From Planctomycetota bacterium (GTDB taxonomy: Bacteria; Planctomycetota; Phycisphaerae; UBA1845), in contig JAKQDH010000066.1 of the NCBI GenBank assembly GCA_029558835.1, forward strand, positions 62,001-126,000: 64,000 nt of DNA, given 5' to 3'. The notes under the pieces were generated by a model. That model did not search any database, had not been told where the DNA came from, and saw only the letters and a program-made list of their open reading frames with translations. Position 1 is the first letter of the stretch; each line of letters opens with the position of its first letter. Shown here piece by piece: positions 44,715-53,252 of the stretch. The position numbers and the translations under genes were made by a program.

Positions 44715-45164
44715 ATGACGCGACATACAGGCGGCAGACCGGTACGCGGCTTTACGCTCATCGAGGTGCTGATGGTGGTCTTCATTCTGGCCATTCTTGG
44801 CGCCCTGGTGATCCCGCAGTTCGCCGGCGCCGGGGACGACGCCAAGCTCAACGCGTTGAAGGCCGACCTGCAGATGGTCCGCAGCCAGCTTGAGCTCTAT
44901 CGCCTGCACCACAACGGCCAGTACCCCACGAGCGCCGCCCTGTTTCCCAACCAGATGACCCTATTCACCGACGTCAGCCACACCACCTCCGCCACCAAGA
45001 CGGCCACGTGCGTCTTCGGCCCCTACCTCATGGAGGTCCCGACCAACCCCTTCACCGACACCAACGACGTCACCACAGGTGCCGCCGCGAAGACGAAGGC
45101 CTGGTACTACAACCCCGCCAACGGCGAGTTTCGCACCAACGACACCGTCCACGACGGGCTGTAG
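44715..45164 (+). CDS. gspG: Type II secretion major pseudopilin (GspG-like)
   Basis: A 149-aa prepilin-like protein. The basic leader ends at Gly and is followed by FTLIEVLMVVFILAILGALVI, the N-methylated type IV pilin helix with Glu at mature position 5. The C-terminal globular part matches GspG (DAKLNALKADLQMVRSQLELY, then GPYLMEVPTNPFT with the calcium-site region, ending KAWYYNPANGEF). It would be cleaved and methylated by prepilin peptidase and assemble the pseudopilus. No other T2SS gene is nearby, as is common for planctomycete single pseudopilins. ATG 44715 is chosen because the leader peptide is then 12 residues; the frame before it is unconserved. Confidence 0.85.
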   Translation: MTRHTGGRPVRGFTLIEVLMVVFILAILGALVIPQFAGAGDDAKLNALKADLQMVRSQLELYRLHHNGQYPTSAALFPNQMTLFTDVSHTTSATKTATCVFGPYLMEVPTNPFTDTNDVTTGAAAKTKAWYYNPANGEFRTNDTVHDGL

Positions 45165-45201
45165 CGAAGCGCCGCCGTGCGGCGGATTCCCCGACCGACG
45201 C

Positions 45202-45229
45202 CTTGACAGAACGAACTCCGGGACTACAT
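45202..45229 (+). promoter_or_regulatory. Sigma70-type promoter for tRNA-Ile
   Basis: TTGACA (45202-45207, perfect) and TACATT (45224-45229) are 16 bases apart. The start would be near 45237, 86 bases before the tRNA. The leader holds a TGTGGC/GCCACA hairpin (45260-45285) and a GATGCCG/CGGCATC hairpin (45294-45320). Confidence 0.55.
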
Positions 45230-45322
45230 TCCCATGAGCTAAGCCGCCCTTGGCAAGCAGTGTGGCTGTAAAAATACATGCCACAGCAGCATTGATGCCG
45301 AGTTCACGGCACCGGCATCGAG

Positions 45323-45396
45323 GGGCTCATAGCTCAGTTGGCTAGAGCGCGTCGCTGATAACGACGAGGTCCCAGGTTCGAGTCCTGGTGGGCCCA
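45323..45396 (+). tRNA. tRNA-Ile(GAT)
   Basis: The acceptor stem GGGCTCA pairs with TGGGCCC (one G-T pair). D arm GCTC-AGTTGGCTA-GAGC, anticodon stem and loop with GAT (CTGATAA), variable loop, and T arm CCAGG-TTCGAGT-CCTGG are all intact. The discriminator is A and CCA is not encoded. It lies alone, away from an rRNA operon in this window. Confidence 0.97.
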
Positions 45397-45420
45397 ATCC
45401 TCTCGACGGGGGTGTTCCGC

Positions 45421-45504
45421 ATGACTTGGGATGCTGTTTTACTCGTGCTTGTCGGTGCGCTGGCGCTGACGTTCATATTGCGTCTCCGCGGCGGCGGCAC
45501 CTGA
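45421..45504 (+). CDS. Possible 27-aa single-helix membrane peptide
   Basis: ATG 45421 to TGA 45504 encodes MTWDAVLLVLVGALALTFIL followed by RLRGGGT. This is one hydrophobic helix and a basic tail. GGGGGTG precedes it, and it starts 25 bases after the tRNA, so it could be cotranscribed. No family is known to me and such short frames can be chance. Confidence 0.3.
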   Translation: MTWDAVLLVLVGALALTFILRLRGGGT

Positions 45505-46094
45505 GGGCCGCAGAAGAAGTGCTAGGCGTGCCCTAGTCTCACTGCCCCGCGACCGTACACCACCCACCCGACGATCGGCCTCGTGACCATCGGCAGCGCT
45601 TCAGCAGCGCCGAACTGAACCTGCCATCCCGTCAGCACCCCGTTAAAGCAGCGCCGGCCTCCGTAGTCGACATAGTCGGAGAAGTGGCCGCGAGAATCGT
45701 ATGTCGGCCACGGGGCTCTACCTGCCGGCAGGCGGAGCCGACACTACGGAGCGTCGCGCACCGGTCCGCTGCGCGGTGCCTGCCGCGACATGACATCACG
45801 CAGGGTGCACGCCGGCGTGACGCGCCGCCGCCACACGCGGGAATCGGCGGCTGTCCCATTCACCAAGCGCCCACCACAAGCCGCGCCCGCTTTCTGCACC
45901 CGCAGGCGTCGGCGTACGTGACAGGTTTCAACAGTCAACAGCGGTCCCCATAAGTGCGGCCGGCGGAGCGACTTACATCGAGGAAGCGAGGTTCACCGAG
46001 GACCGTACCGGCATTTCGGCTCGGAAACCGGGGTCGGCACTCTACCATGTTTGAAGTTTGGGCGTGCCGAAGGTCCAACAGAAGGAGGCAGGAC
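45505..46094. other. Intergenic region, mostly featureless
   Basis: It contains one palindromic repeat of the GTCGGCC type (45700-45745) and short inverted words near 45766-45790. GAAGGAGG at 46081-46088 is the ribosome site of the next gene. No other gene is supported. Confidence 0.5.
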
Positions 46095-46568
46095 ATGGCC
46101 AACAGAGTCCCCACGACTCCCCCTGGGTTTCATACCGTGACCCCGGCGCTCGTTGTCAAGGATGCTGACAAGGCGATTGCGTTCTACAAGCAGGCCTTCG
46201 CGGCCGAGGAGATCATGTGCATGCGCTCGCCGGAAGGCCGCGTCATGCACGCCGAGTTGATGATCGGCGACTCGCCGATCATGCTCGGCGGCGAGTGGCC
46301 CGACATGGGGATGAAGGCGCCGTTGCCGAACCATTATTCGGGCGGGCTGCACGTGTACGGGACGGACGTGGATAAGGCGTACCAGCGCGCGATCAACGCC
46401 GGCTGCACCCCGGTCATGCCGCCGACGGACATGTTCTGGGGCGACCGCTACGCCAAGGTTCTCGACCCGTTCGGGCACCAGTGGGGCCTGGCCACGCACA
46501 TCGAGGAGGTCTCCCCCGAGGAGTGCGCTCGCCGCGCCGCGGCCTGGAAGCCGGGCAGTTGCTCCTGA
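46095..46568 (+). CDS. VOC-family (PhnB/glyoxalase-like) protein
   Basis: A 157-aa vicinal-oxygen-chelate fold protein. It has TPALVVKDADKAIAFYKQAF, GRVMHAELMIGDSPIMLGGE and DPFGHQWGLATH, the paired beta-alpha-beta-beta-beta modules of the PhnB/DUF1428-like group. DPFGHQW holds a typical metal or substrate residue position. The reaction is unknown; relatives include glyoxalase and bleomycin-resistance proteins. GAAGGAGG lies six bases before ATG 46095. It stands alone between repeats. Confidence 0.88.
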   Translation: MANRVPTTPPGFHTVTPALVVKDADKAIAFYKQAFAAEEIMCMRSPEGRVMHAELMIGDSPIMLGGEWPDMGMKAPLPNHYSGGLHVYGTDVDKAYQRAINAGCTPVMPPTDMFWGDRYAKVLDPFGHQWGLATHIEEVSPEECARRAAAWKPGSCS

Positions 46569-46708
46569 CGAGCGCGGGGGCCCGGCGGGGGCCGTTTCGC
46601 AGCGAGTCGGGACCGACCCGCACGCCGCCCTCGGTCTGGTCTGCTGCCGCCGGCGTCGTCGCGGCGACAACGGCACTCGTGGATTCCTTGGGCCAGGGCG
46701 GGCAACCG

Positions 46709-46864
46709 GAAACGGGGACGCAGCTAGTTTTAGCCCTAGCGTGTGTTCTCCCCAGCCGCTGTCCTTCACCGCCGGGCTTCTGAACGCAGCGTGTCCAGCA
46801 GACCCCGCGGCAACACCGCTCGCTGCTGCCAGAGGGCGTCAAAAACTAGCTGCGTCCCCGTTTC
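46709..46864. mobile_element. MITE-like element with 23-bp perfect terminal inverted repeats
   Basis: The left end GAAACGGGGACGCAGCTAGT-TTT (46709-46731) is repeated inverted at 46842-46864. The 156-bp element encodes no protein. The end sequence resembles ends seen near IS200/REP-associated transposases in several phyla. It lies between two genes with convergent orientation. Confidence 0.6.
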
Positions 46865-46877
46865 TCAGGCCCGGCCC

Positions 46878-47534
46878 TCACCACAGACCCGGCACCAGGC
46901 GATAGCGCACGCGCGCAGCGTAGGCGGGATAGCCGTCCAGATGCTCGTGCAGGAAGCGGTCCTCGATAACGACCCGGCGCAGTAGCAGCACGACGATGAC
47001 CCCGGCCGGCAGCAGGGCCCACCAGGAACCGAGGGCAGGACCGCTGGCCACGATCGCCAGCAGCGAGCCGGCGTAGCCGGGGTGGCGCACCCACGCGTAC
47101 GGCCCGGACGTAATGAGGTGGTGGCCGCGGTCCGTCTGGATGCGCACGACGGGCGAGAAGAAGCGGTTGACGGCCAGCGCCCAGACGCTCAGGGCGTACC
47201 CCGCGGCCAGGCCTGCCAGGGCGACAATCTGCACCCACGGCGGCAGTTGCGAGAAGTGAAAGCGGCCGGCATCGAGGCCGGCAATCACCAGCACGCTGGT
47301 GAAGAGCGGCACGAAGACGAGGCGTAGCTTCGCGTCCACACCGCCGCTGCCCGGATGCGCGCGCTCCTGCATGAGCCCGCGGTCCATCACCACCAGCCCG
47401 ATCACCCAGGCCGCCACCACCACGCCGAAGAATGCCCAGACAAACGGCATGTCGATCCGCCCGGCACTGCCAAAGAGAATGCCGGCCGTAACACCCAGGA
47501 AGAGCACGACACGAATCAGAATACCAAGCGACAC
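46878..47534 (-). CDS. Isoprenylcysteine carboxyl methyltransferase-like membrane protein
   Basis: A 218-aa integral membrane protein with five hydrophobic helices (LIRVVLFLGVTAGILFG, PFVWAFFGVVVAAWVIGLVV, LVFVPLFTSVLVIAGL, IVALAGLAAGYALSVWAL and WWALLPAGVIVVLLL). SGPYAWVRHPGYAG is the conserved RHPxYxG motif and the end EDRFLHEHLDGYPAYAARVRYRLVPGLW is the ICMT/PEMT-family SAM-site motif. In bacteria such proteins methylate lipids or unknown substrates; the eukaryotic role does not apply. The start at 47534 follows no strong ribosome site. The stop lies near the MITE. Confidence 0.88.
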   Translation of the reverse strand: MSLGILIRVVLFLGVTAGILFGSAGRIDMPFVWAFFGVVVAAWVIGLVVMDRGLMQERAHPGSGGVDAKLRLVFVPLFTSVLVIAGLDAGRFHFSQLPPWVQIVALAGLAAGYALSVWALAVNRFFSPVVRIQTDRGHHLITSGPYAWVRHPGYAGSLLAIVASGPALGSWWALLPAGVIVVLLLRRVVIEDRFLHEHLDGYPAYAARVRYRLVPGLW

Positions 47535-47880
47535 AGGTGAACGACCGTTTCCCGTTTGACCCGCCCCGACTCCGCCGCCGGGCGGTGCCGAGCCATTCTA
47601 CCGCGCCGCGGCCGGAGTGGCCCGCGACGTAGCGCCGGCCCCCGTGGCCGATGTGGAGCCCGCTGCAGGCGCCGGTGGGCATGCGACATCTGAACCCCTC
47701 GCCCTTCCAGGGAGAGGGGCCGGGGGTGAGGGTTCTGCTTTCTCCTGCTCTTCTTTCCACTGCTCCTTTCTCTTCTGCTCACGCCCGCCAATTCGGCGGG
47801 CCGGGCAGCGCCGGCCGGCGACAGGCGCGCTTTGTGGCCACAGGCACCGTTATGCCGGAACGGTCAGTTGCAACGGCGGG
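47535..47880. other. Intergenic region with CCCTCTCC repeat
   Basis: It holds a CCCTCGCCCTTCCAGGGAGA-GGGG repeat (47697-47740) and a run of CTGCTCTTCTTTCCACTGCTCC words (47745-47785). No gene is supported. Confidence 0.6.
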
Positions 47881-48420
47881 TCACAGCGCCCCGTAGTCAG
47901 CAATCTGAATGTAGTCGTCGGAGATGCCGGTCGCTTCATAGAAGCGCGCAATCTCAGCCTTCGGGTACTTCGAAATACGAGCCGTTTGCAGTTGTGGGCA
48001 CGCCTGCAGCGCGCGGAGCGACTTGCTTTTCGGCCGGACACCGTACAGCTCAAGGTGCCGCAATTTCGGAAGCCGCGCCAGCGGCGCGAGGGATTTGACG
48101 ACGGACACTTTGGACGGATCCCAGCCCGGGGCCGTCGACAACTCCAGAGCCTCCAACGCGGTCAGGTCCGCCAGCGGCGATAAGTCCTTCACGTGCGGCA
48201 GGTGCACCACTTGCAGGTACTTCAGTCGCGTCATCTTGCGGAGCACGTCGAACGAATCGCCGCGGAAACTCAGAATCTGCAGCGTGCGCAGACGCGTGAA
48301 CGCGCGCAGAGGCGCGAGCGACCTATACGAGCAATTCCAGATGCGCAGATGCTCCACCGCTTTGGGATTGGGCACCTCGGGCATCTCCTTCGACAGATCT
48401 CGCATAAGGTCAAGCTTCAT
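47881..48420 (-). CDS. Leucine-rich repeat protein
   Basis: A 179-aa soluble protein with six or so 22-25-residue LRR units, e.g. VEHLRIWNCSYRSLAPL, TLQILSFRGDSF, LKYLQVVHLPHVKDLSPLADL, LEALELST and LRHLELYGV, ending in RFYEATGISDDYIQIADYGA. LRR proteins of this kind bind partners; no enzymatic domain is attached. No signal peptide is seen, so it is probably cytosolic. ATG 48420 begins the repeat body; the frame to 48594 adds residues without conserved content. No ribosome site of note. Confidence 0.82.
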   Translation of the reverse strand: MKLDLMRDLSKEMPEVPNPKAVEHLRIWNCSYRSLAPLRAFTRLRTLQILSFRGDSFDVLRKMTRLKYLQVVHLPHVKDLSPLADLTALEALELSTAPGWDPSKVSVVKSLAPLARLPKLRHLELYGVRPKSKSLRALQACPQLQTARISKYPKAEIARFYEATGISDDYIQIADYGAL

Positions 48421-48879
48421 CGCATGCCGCCCACGCGGGATAACGACGATCCGATGGATCCGCTTAACACCACACGGACGCCTTGGCTGTCCGCATACCG
48501 CGCCCGCGAAGGCGGAGGCCTGAACCACACGGACAGTCGAGAACACGAGTTTCTGCCACAGCAGAGTGCCGCCCTCCGCGAGCATCTGCACCAAGCCGAT
48601 ACTTCGGGTCTGACCCGGCCCGGCTCGACTGCCGAGCCATGCAGAGTCATTCTACCGCGCCCCGGGCCGCCGGTACACGTTCTTGTCACTCCTCTCCGGG
48701 CCAATGGTAGCCGATGCCGACTCTACGAACTCCGTGGGGTGACACGGGCGGGGGGGGCAGGAGACCGGGAGAAGGCACAACCCTCACTCGTGGCCGCGCT
48801 TGCAATCGACAATCGTCAATCGACAATTGTCAATGGGCACGGCGCCCTCACCCTGCCCTCTCCCGTGGGGAGACGGGGG
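48421..48879. other. Intergenic region with micro-repeat and CCCTCTCC repeat
   Basis: CAATCGACAATCGTCAATCG (48806-48838) is a short-period repeat. GCCCTCACCCTGCCCTCTCC (48842-48870) is the CCCTCTCC family and touches the asparaginase stop. No gene is supported. Confidence 0.6.
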
Positions 48880-50031
48880 CTAAGGATTACCTGCGGCGGA
48901 GTTGGGCTGTCTCTTGCCGGACTTGGGCTTCTCCGGCCGGGGTTTCTCCGGAGGAGATTCATACAAATAGGCGCAGGACTCGAGGCGGTTCCGGCCCTCG
49001 GCAAATACAGCGTATTGGCCTCTGGACCACAGGGACGCCGAGCCGAAGCGGCCGTCCTTCGCCACCGCGTAGAAGGTGACGCCGAAGTTCGGCCGGCCCT
49101 CGGCGTTGAGCAGGCGGGGGTCGAGCGTCTTCGCCGCAATGTAATGCAACACTTCCAGGCAGGCGTCCTGCGGTGACAGGCCGCGACGCATGTGCTCGAC
49201 CACGCTGCGGGAGCCCCCGCTTAGAATGACCGCCTCCCCGCGCCCGGTGGCACCGGCCGCCCCGACCTCGTTGTCCACGTACAAACCGGCGCCGATGATC
49301 GGCGAATCGCCCACGCGCCCGGGAATCTTGAACGCCAGCCCGCTGGTGGTGGTCACGCCGGCTAGGTTGCCGGCCGCGTCCACGGCGCAACAGTTGATCG
49401 TGCCGTAGGTGCGCCGCGAAGGGTGCAACGCGGCCACCGGCCCGTTCTCCTCCGTTTCCCCCTCGGGTGGAATCCAGTCGTCCTCGTCGCTGAGGTGCTC
49501 TTTCCACTTCAACCACATGCGCCGGGATTCCTCGGTGAGCAGGTTCACCTCTTCGAAGCCGTGGGCACGGGCGAAGCGCAGCGCCCCCTCGCCCACCAGC
49601 AGCACGTGATCCGTCCGTTCCATGACCAGCTTCGCCACGCGGGACGGAGTCTTGATGTTACGCAGGGCCGCCACCGCGCCGCCGCGATGCGTGGGCCCGT
49701 GCATCACCGAGGCATCGAGCTCGACGATGCCGTCCTCGTTAGGCAGCCCGCCGTAGCCGACGCTCTGGTCCTTCGGGTCTTCCTCGACGATGACCACGCC
49801 CTCGACGACCGCGTGCAGCGGGTCCTGTCCCTGCACGATGAGCTGCATCGCCCGCTCGGTGGCACGCAGGCCGTTGCCGCTGGAGATCACCACCGGCCGC
49901 CCCGGCGGCGCGTCCGTACGCATCGGTGCCGTTTCCGTTCGCATCTGTGCCCCAGCCGTTGAGGAAACCAACGATGTACCGGCCGCGGCCAGACCCGTGA
50001 CCAGAAACTCCCGCCGCGAAACGTCGGCCAT
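48880..50031 (-). CDS. Tat-exported N4-glycosylasparaginase (Ntn-hydrolase)
   Basis: A 383-aa enzyme of the asparaginase-2/AGA family. The N-terminus SRREFLVTGLAAAG is a twin-arginine signal. VVISSGNGL begins the fold; RTYGTINCCAVD contains the Gly-Thr autocleavage site where Thr becomes the nucleophile, and GRVGDSPIIGAGLYVD is the diagnostic second-subunit motif. Family members cut the asparagine-linked GlcNAc bond or isoaspartyl peptides. In glycosylasparaginases the residue before Thr is Asp (HDT); here it is Gly, as in isoaspartyl peptidases. A Pro/Lys-rich tail (EKPRPEKPKSGKRQ) ends the protein. AAGGAG precedes ATG 50031. Confidence 0.9.
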   Translation of the reverse strand: MADVSRREFLVTGLAAAGTSLVSSTAGAQMRTETAPMRTDAPPGRPVVISSGNGLRATERAMQLIVQGQDPLHAVVEGVVIVEEDPKDQSVGYGGLPNEDGIVELDASVMHGPTHRGGAVAALRNIKTPSRVAKLVMERTDHVLLVGEGALRFARAHGFEEVNLLTEESRRMWLKWKEHLSDEDDWIPPEGETEENGPVAALHPSRRTYGTINCCAVDAAGNLAGVTTTSGLAFKIPGRVGDSPIIGAGLYVDNEVGAAGATGRGEAVILSGGSRSVVEHMRRGLSPQDACLEVLHYIAAKTLDPRLLNAEGRPNFGVTFYAVAKDGRFGSASLWSRGQYAVFAEGRNRLESCAYLYESPPEKPRPEKPKSGKRQPNSAAGNP

Positions 50032-50136
50032 GTCGAACTCCTTCTGAGCAGTCTCGAGCGTTGCAGTTATCCCGGTCACGCGTGCCCGACCCGGGTGGCC
50101 AACCCCTTCCCCATCGCGGAGCCGACCGTGGGAATC

Positions 50137-50262
50137 GGGTGGCATGGCCAAGCGTAGCGCCGCCATGCCCAACCGCCGGTGACATCGAACCTGGCGCGAC
50201 AGCCAGTGAATCCTGGACAGCATGGCGGCGCCAAGCTGCGCTTGGCTTGACCATGCCACCCT
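50137..50262. repeat. GGGTGGCATGGCC inverted-repeat element, copy C
   Basis: The left end GGGTGGCATGGCCAAGCGTA is mirrored by CTTGGCTTGACCATGCCACC at the right, the best-preserved pair of the three copies. It lies upstream of the asparaginase gene. Three GCGGGGACGGCCGCTAC-like words follow at 50275-50350, so the whole gap to ogt is repeats. Confidence 0.7.
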
Positions 50263-50348
50263 GTCGGCACTCTGCTAAGCCGGCCCGCGGGGGACCGCCG
50301 CTACAGGCCCCACGGGGGGGCGACGCTACAGGCCCGCGGGGACGGCCG

Positions 50349-50855
50349 CTACCGTCCCGCCGGTCTCGCGTGGCCCTCCAATTCCAGCAAGCGCTCCTTC
50401 AAACAGACGCCTCCCGGGCCGGAGAACCCTCCCAGCGAACCATCCGCGCGCACGACCCGGTGGCAGGGGACCACCAGCGGCAGCGGATTGCGCGCCATGA
50501 CGTTGCCCACCGCCCGGGCCGCGCCTGGGTAACCGCTCCGCTGCGCTAACTCCCCGTAACTAATCGTGGATCCGTAGGGGATCTTTCGGCAGGCGCGCAC
50601 AATGTGCCGGGCAAACGCACTCTGGGTGGGCCAATCCACGTCCCCGTCGAACGTCACCGGCTTCCCCGCGAAGTACCGCTTCACCGTCTCGCGAAAAGCC
50701 GTCAAACCGTCGCGGCGGAACTCGACGCCCGCCCAGCGGCGCGTGATCTGCCGCACCCCGCCTGCATCCCCTGGCAGATAGGTGGCCAGCAGACGTTCAC
50801 CCGTCGCCACGAAGGTGAACGGCCCCCAGGCCGTGTCAATCACCGAATACCACAT
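50349..50855 (-). CDS. ogt: Methylated-DNA-protein-cysteine methyltransferase
   Basis: A 168-aa O6-alkylguanine DNA alkyltransferase. NPLPLVVPCHRVVRADGSLGGFSGP contains the PCHRV acceptor Cys and the helix-turn-helix recognition segment (YGELAQRSGYPGAARAVGNVM) precedes it. It removes alkyl groups from guanine irreversibly by transferring them to its own Cys. ATG 50855 is chosen by homology of the N-terminal MWYSVIDTAWGPF and an AGAGAG before it. It follows comF by 79 bases on the same strand, so an operon is possible. Confidence 0.94.
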   Translation of the reverse strand: MWYSVIDTAWGPFTFVATGERLLATYLPGDAGGVRQITRRWAGVEFRRDGLTAFRETVKRYFAGKPVTFDGDVDWPTQSAFARHIVRACRKIPYGSTISYGELAQRSGYPGAARAVGNVMARNPLPLVVPCHRVVRADGSLGGFSGPGGVCLKERLLELEGHARPAGR

Positions 50856-50934
50856 GCCGCGCTCTCTTCTCACCCGCGACCCCGCGCCCTGTCGTATCCC
50901 ACTTCGCCGCCGCCCGCAAGCCCGACCGGCCTCC

Positions 50935-51705
50935 TTACGCCCCGGCCTCGGCCGAACCGGCGCGCAGAACGACGCCCGCGTAGACCTCGGCCGCCCCCGC
51001 GCGCAGCAGCACTTTTGCGCACTCTTCCAGCGTCGAGCCGGTGGTACGCACATCGTCAATCAGCAGCAGGCGAGCGGTCTCCAGTTGCACGCCGGGTTCA
51101 AGTGCAAACGCACCGCGCACGTTCGGCTGTCGCTGGGCGCTGGGCAGTCCGACTTGGTGCGGCCCGCCGCGGCGCCGGCGGAGCAGCGGCACCAACGGCA
51201 GCCCCGCTGAGCGGGCGACATGGCGCGCCAACTCCTCCGCCGCATGCAGGGGCCGCCTCAACCGGTGCCGCCAGTGGGTAGGCACCGGCACTACCGCCTC
51301 CACCCATCCCGACCACGGCGCCGCCTGCACCGCCGCGGCAAGCCACTGGGCCAACAGGAGGCCCGGTGCCTCCTGACCGTGGTACTTGTACGCCCGCATC
51401 AACTCGCCCAACGGACCGCGGTACCCTGCCACCCGCACGATGCCCCCCACGCGCAGAGAGACCTCGCGGCACTCCCGGCAACGCCCGCCGCTGAGTTCGT
51501 AGGGTGCCACGCTGTTGGCACAGGTGGGGCAGTACGGCCGCTGACGCTCCGCCTGTACCTCGTCGCGGCAGTCCGAACATAGCGCCACAGTCGTCAGACC
51601 GGCTGGCAACGACGATTCGCACACCAGGCACCGGGGCGGAAACACGGCATCCAGCAGTGAATGCCAGCCCAGCCCTGTCCAGCGTTGGAGCCAAGCCAAC
51701 CCCAC
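50935..51705 (-). CDS. comF: ComF-family phosphoribosyltransferase-like protein
   Basis: A 256-aa ComF protein. The N-terminal zinc ribbon has CLVCESS, then CSDC, CPTC and CREC pairs (residues about 25-85). The C-terminal phosphoribosyltransferase domain has LLLIDDVRTTGSTLEEC, the PRPP loop. ComF proteins assist natural transformation in some bacteria but are found in many that are not competent. The start is GTG 51705, since GAGGAGAGAG lies just before it and the conserved zinc ribbon follows. It is divergent from the RND adaptor gene, with ogt downstream. Confidence 0.92.
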   Translation of the reverse strand: MGLAWLQRWTGLGWHSLLDAVFPPRCLVCESSLPAGLTTVALCSDCRDEVQAERQRPYCPTCANSVAPYELSGGRCRECREVSLRVGGIVRVAGYRGPLGELMRAYKYHGQEAPGLLLAQWLAAAVQAAPWSGWVEAVVPVPTHWRHRLRRPLHAAEELARHVARSAGLPLVPLLRRRRGGPHQVGLPSAQRQPNVRGAFALEPGVQLETARLLLIDDVRTTGSTLEECAKVLLRAGAAEVYAGVVLRAGSAEAGA

Positions 51706-51842
51706 GCACTCTCTCCTCGTGCGGGCCCGTCCCTCTTGGGTGCCGCCTCTAGGTAGGACCACTGGGGACAGTATAATACCGCACGTTGCGATGAGGTCCG
51801 GCACGCGGTTCCGCCGGTGACGCCAGCGTAGTTGAAGTCAAT
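51706..51842. promoter_or_regulatory. Divergent promoter region comF / RND adaptor
   Basis: TATAAT at 51772-51777 faces the RND adaptor gene; on the other strand the overlapping TATTATACT faces comF. A good -35 could not be placed for either. The predicted rightward start near 51785 gives a 58-base leader. Confidence 0.45.
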
Positions 51843-53252
51843 ATGCACAAAGCCATACTGTGGTTTTCTTTGTCGGTCTGGGTATGCCTATGCATTCACC
51901 CTGTGATGGCCCAACTTCCGGCCACCAAGGTGGTTGCCGAGCCTGCGAAGATGACGGACGCGCCCGCGACCGTCACGGTGGTGGGGACGTTGCGGGCGGT
52001 GCGGCGCAGTCGGGTCGCGTCGGAGATGGGCGGGATGGCCGTCGCGGTACCGGTGCGCCAGGGGGATTGCGTGGAGGCCGGCGCGGTGCTCTGCCACCTG
52101 CATGATGACACGCTGCGCTGCGACCTGGCCGCGGCCCAGGCCCGCCTGGCGAGTCTGCAAGCACGGCACGAGGAACTTCTTGCCGGCACCCGGGCGGAAG
52201 AACTGACGCGGATCAAGGCTGTATTCGACGAGGCGGTGGCCGAGTTTGAACGCTGGGACTTCGAGTGGCGTCGCATCGAGAATCTCTACAAGGAGGGCAA
52301 GAGCAACCCCAAGGAGCTGCAAGACACCGAATCGAGTTTCCGGCGGGCGCGGCAGGTGAAGATCGCGGCCGAGGCCGCTCATCAGGAGGCGCTCAACGGC
52401 CCGCGTAAGGAGACGATCGCGCAGGCGGCCCACGACGTGGCCGCCCAGCAGGCCCAGGTCCAACGCTTGCAGCAGGACCTGGAGAAGATGGTCATTCGGG
52501 CACCCTTCGCCGGCTGCGTGACGGAGCTGGCCACCGAGGTCGGGCAGTGGGTGTCAGCCGGTGGCACCATCGTCGAGCTGGCGGACTTGAGGACGGTGCT
52601 GGCGGTCATTGGCGTGCCGGAGTATGCCTATCCTTTCGTCACCGTCGGGGCAGCCGCCCGCGTGCAGGTCGAGGCGATCCAGCGCAGCTTCGAAGGCAGG
52701 ATCAAGCACGTCATCCCGCAGGCCAACGAAGAGGCCCGCACGTTCCCCGTCGAGATCGAGATTGAGAATCCCGAACGGCTGCTGGCCGGAGGGCTCTTCG
52801 TGCGCGCGACCGTCCCGGGCGGACCGGCGCAGCAGACCGTGGCCGTCCCGAAGGACTCCCTGGTAGAACAAGCGGGCATCTTCTTCGTCGGCACGGTCAT
52901 GCCGGGTCAACAAGGCGACCTGATGGGCATCCTGATGCCCGTGAGCGTCGGCAGCGACGTCGGCGATTGGGTGGCCATCACCTCGCCGAACGTGCAACCG
53001 GGTATGATGATCGTCACCCGCGGCAACGAGCGTCTGTTCCCGTTCCCCTCGCCGGTGGTGTTAGTGGATTCGCAAGGTCGGCCGGTCGAGCTCCCGCCGG
53101 CAGGCGGCGGGCTACCTGGTGGTCAGCCGCCGGCAGGTGCCGCCGGTCCGCAGCAGCCTGACCAGGTGCCACCGGCCCAGCCGGGCACCACCCCGCAGCA
53201 GGATACCGCCCCGCGGCAGACCGCCGGCAAGCCGCAACGGGAGCAACACTGA
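51843..53252 (+). CDS. RND efflux periplasmic adaptor subunit
   Basis: A 469-aa membrane-fusion protein. A signal peptide (AILWFSLSVWVCLCIHPVMA) is followed by the lipoyl half-motif (VVGTLRAVRRSRVASEMGG), a long coiled-coil hairpin (residues 80-205, ARLASLQARHEELLAGTR and similar), the second lipoyl half (VIRAPFAGCVTELATEVGQWVSAGGTIVELADL) and beta-barrel domains. A Pro/Gln-rich tail of about 60 residues is unusual. It links an inner-membrane RND pump to an outer-membrane channel. The stop overlaps the permease start by one base (TGATG), so translation is coupled. No outer-membrane partner gene is adjacent. Confidence 0.93.
   Translation: MHKAILWFSLSVWVCLCIHPVMAQLPATKVVAEPAKMTDAPATVTVVGTLRAVRRSRVASEMGGMAVAVPVRQGDCVEAGAVLCHLHDDTLRCDLAAAQARLASLQARHEELLAGTRAEELTRIKAVFDEAVAEFERWDFEWRRIENLYKEGKSNPKELQDTESSFRRARQVKIAAEAAHQEALNGPRKETIAQAAHDVAAQQAQVQRLQQDLEKMVIRAPFAGCVTELATEVGQWVSAGGTIVELADLRTVLAVIGVPEYAYPFVTVGAAARVQVEAIQRSFEGRIKHVIPQANEEARTFPVEIEIENPERLLAGGLFVRATVPGGPAQQTVAVPKDSLVEQAGIFFVGTVMPGQQGDLMGILMPVSVGSDVGDWVAITSPNVQPGMMIVTRGNERLFPFPSPVVLVDSQGRPVELPPAGGGLPGGQPPAGAAGPQQPDQVPPAQPGTTPQQDTAPRQTAGKPQREQH

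Noticed and set aside
44715..45164. A type II secretion gene cluster around the pseudopilin
   Set aside because: No GspD, E, F or other pseudopilin genes are next to it; only the single gene is supported.
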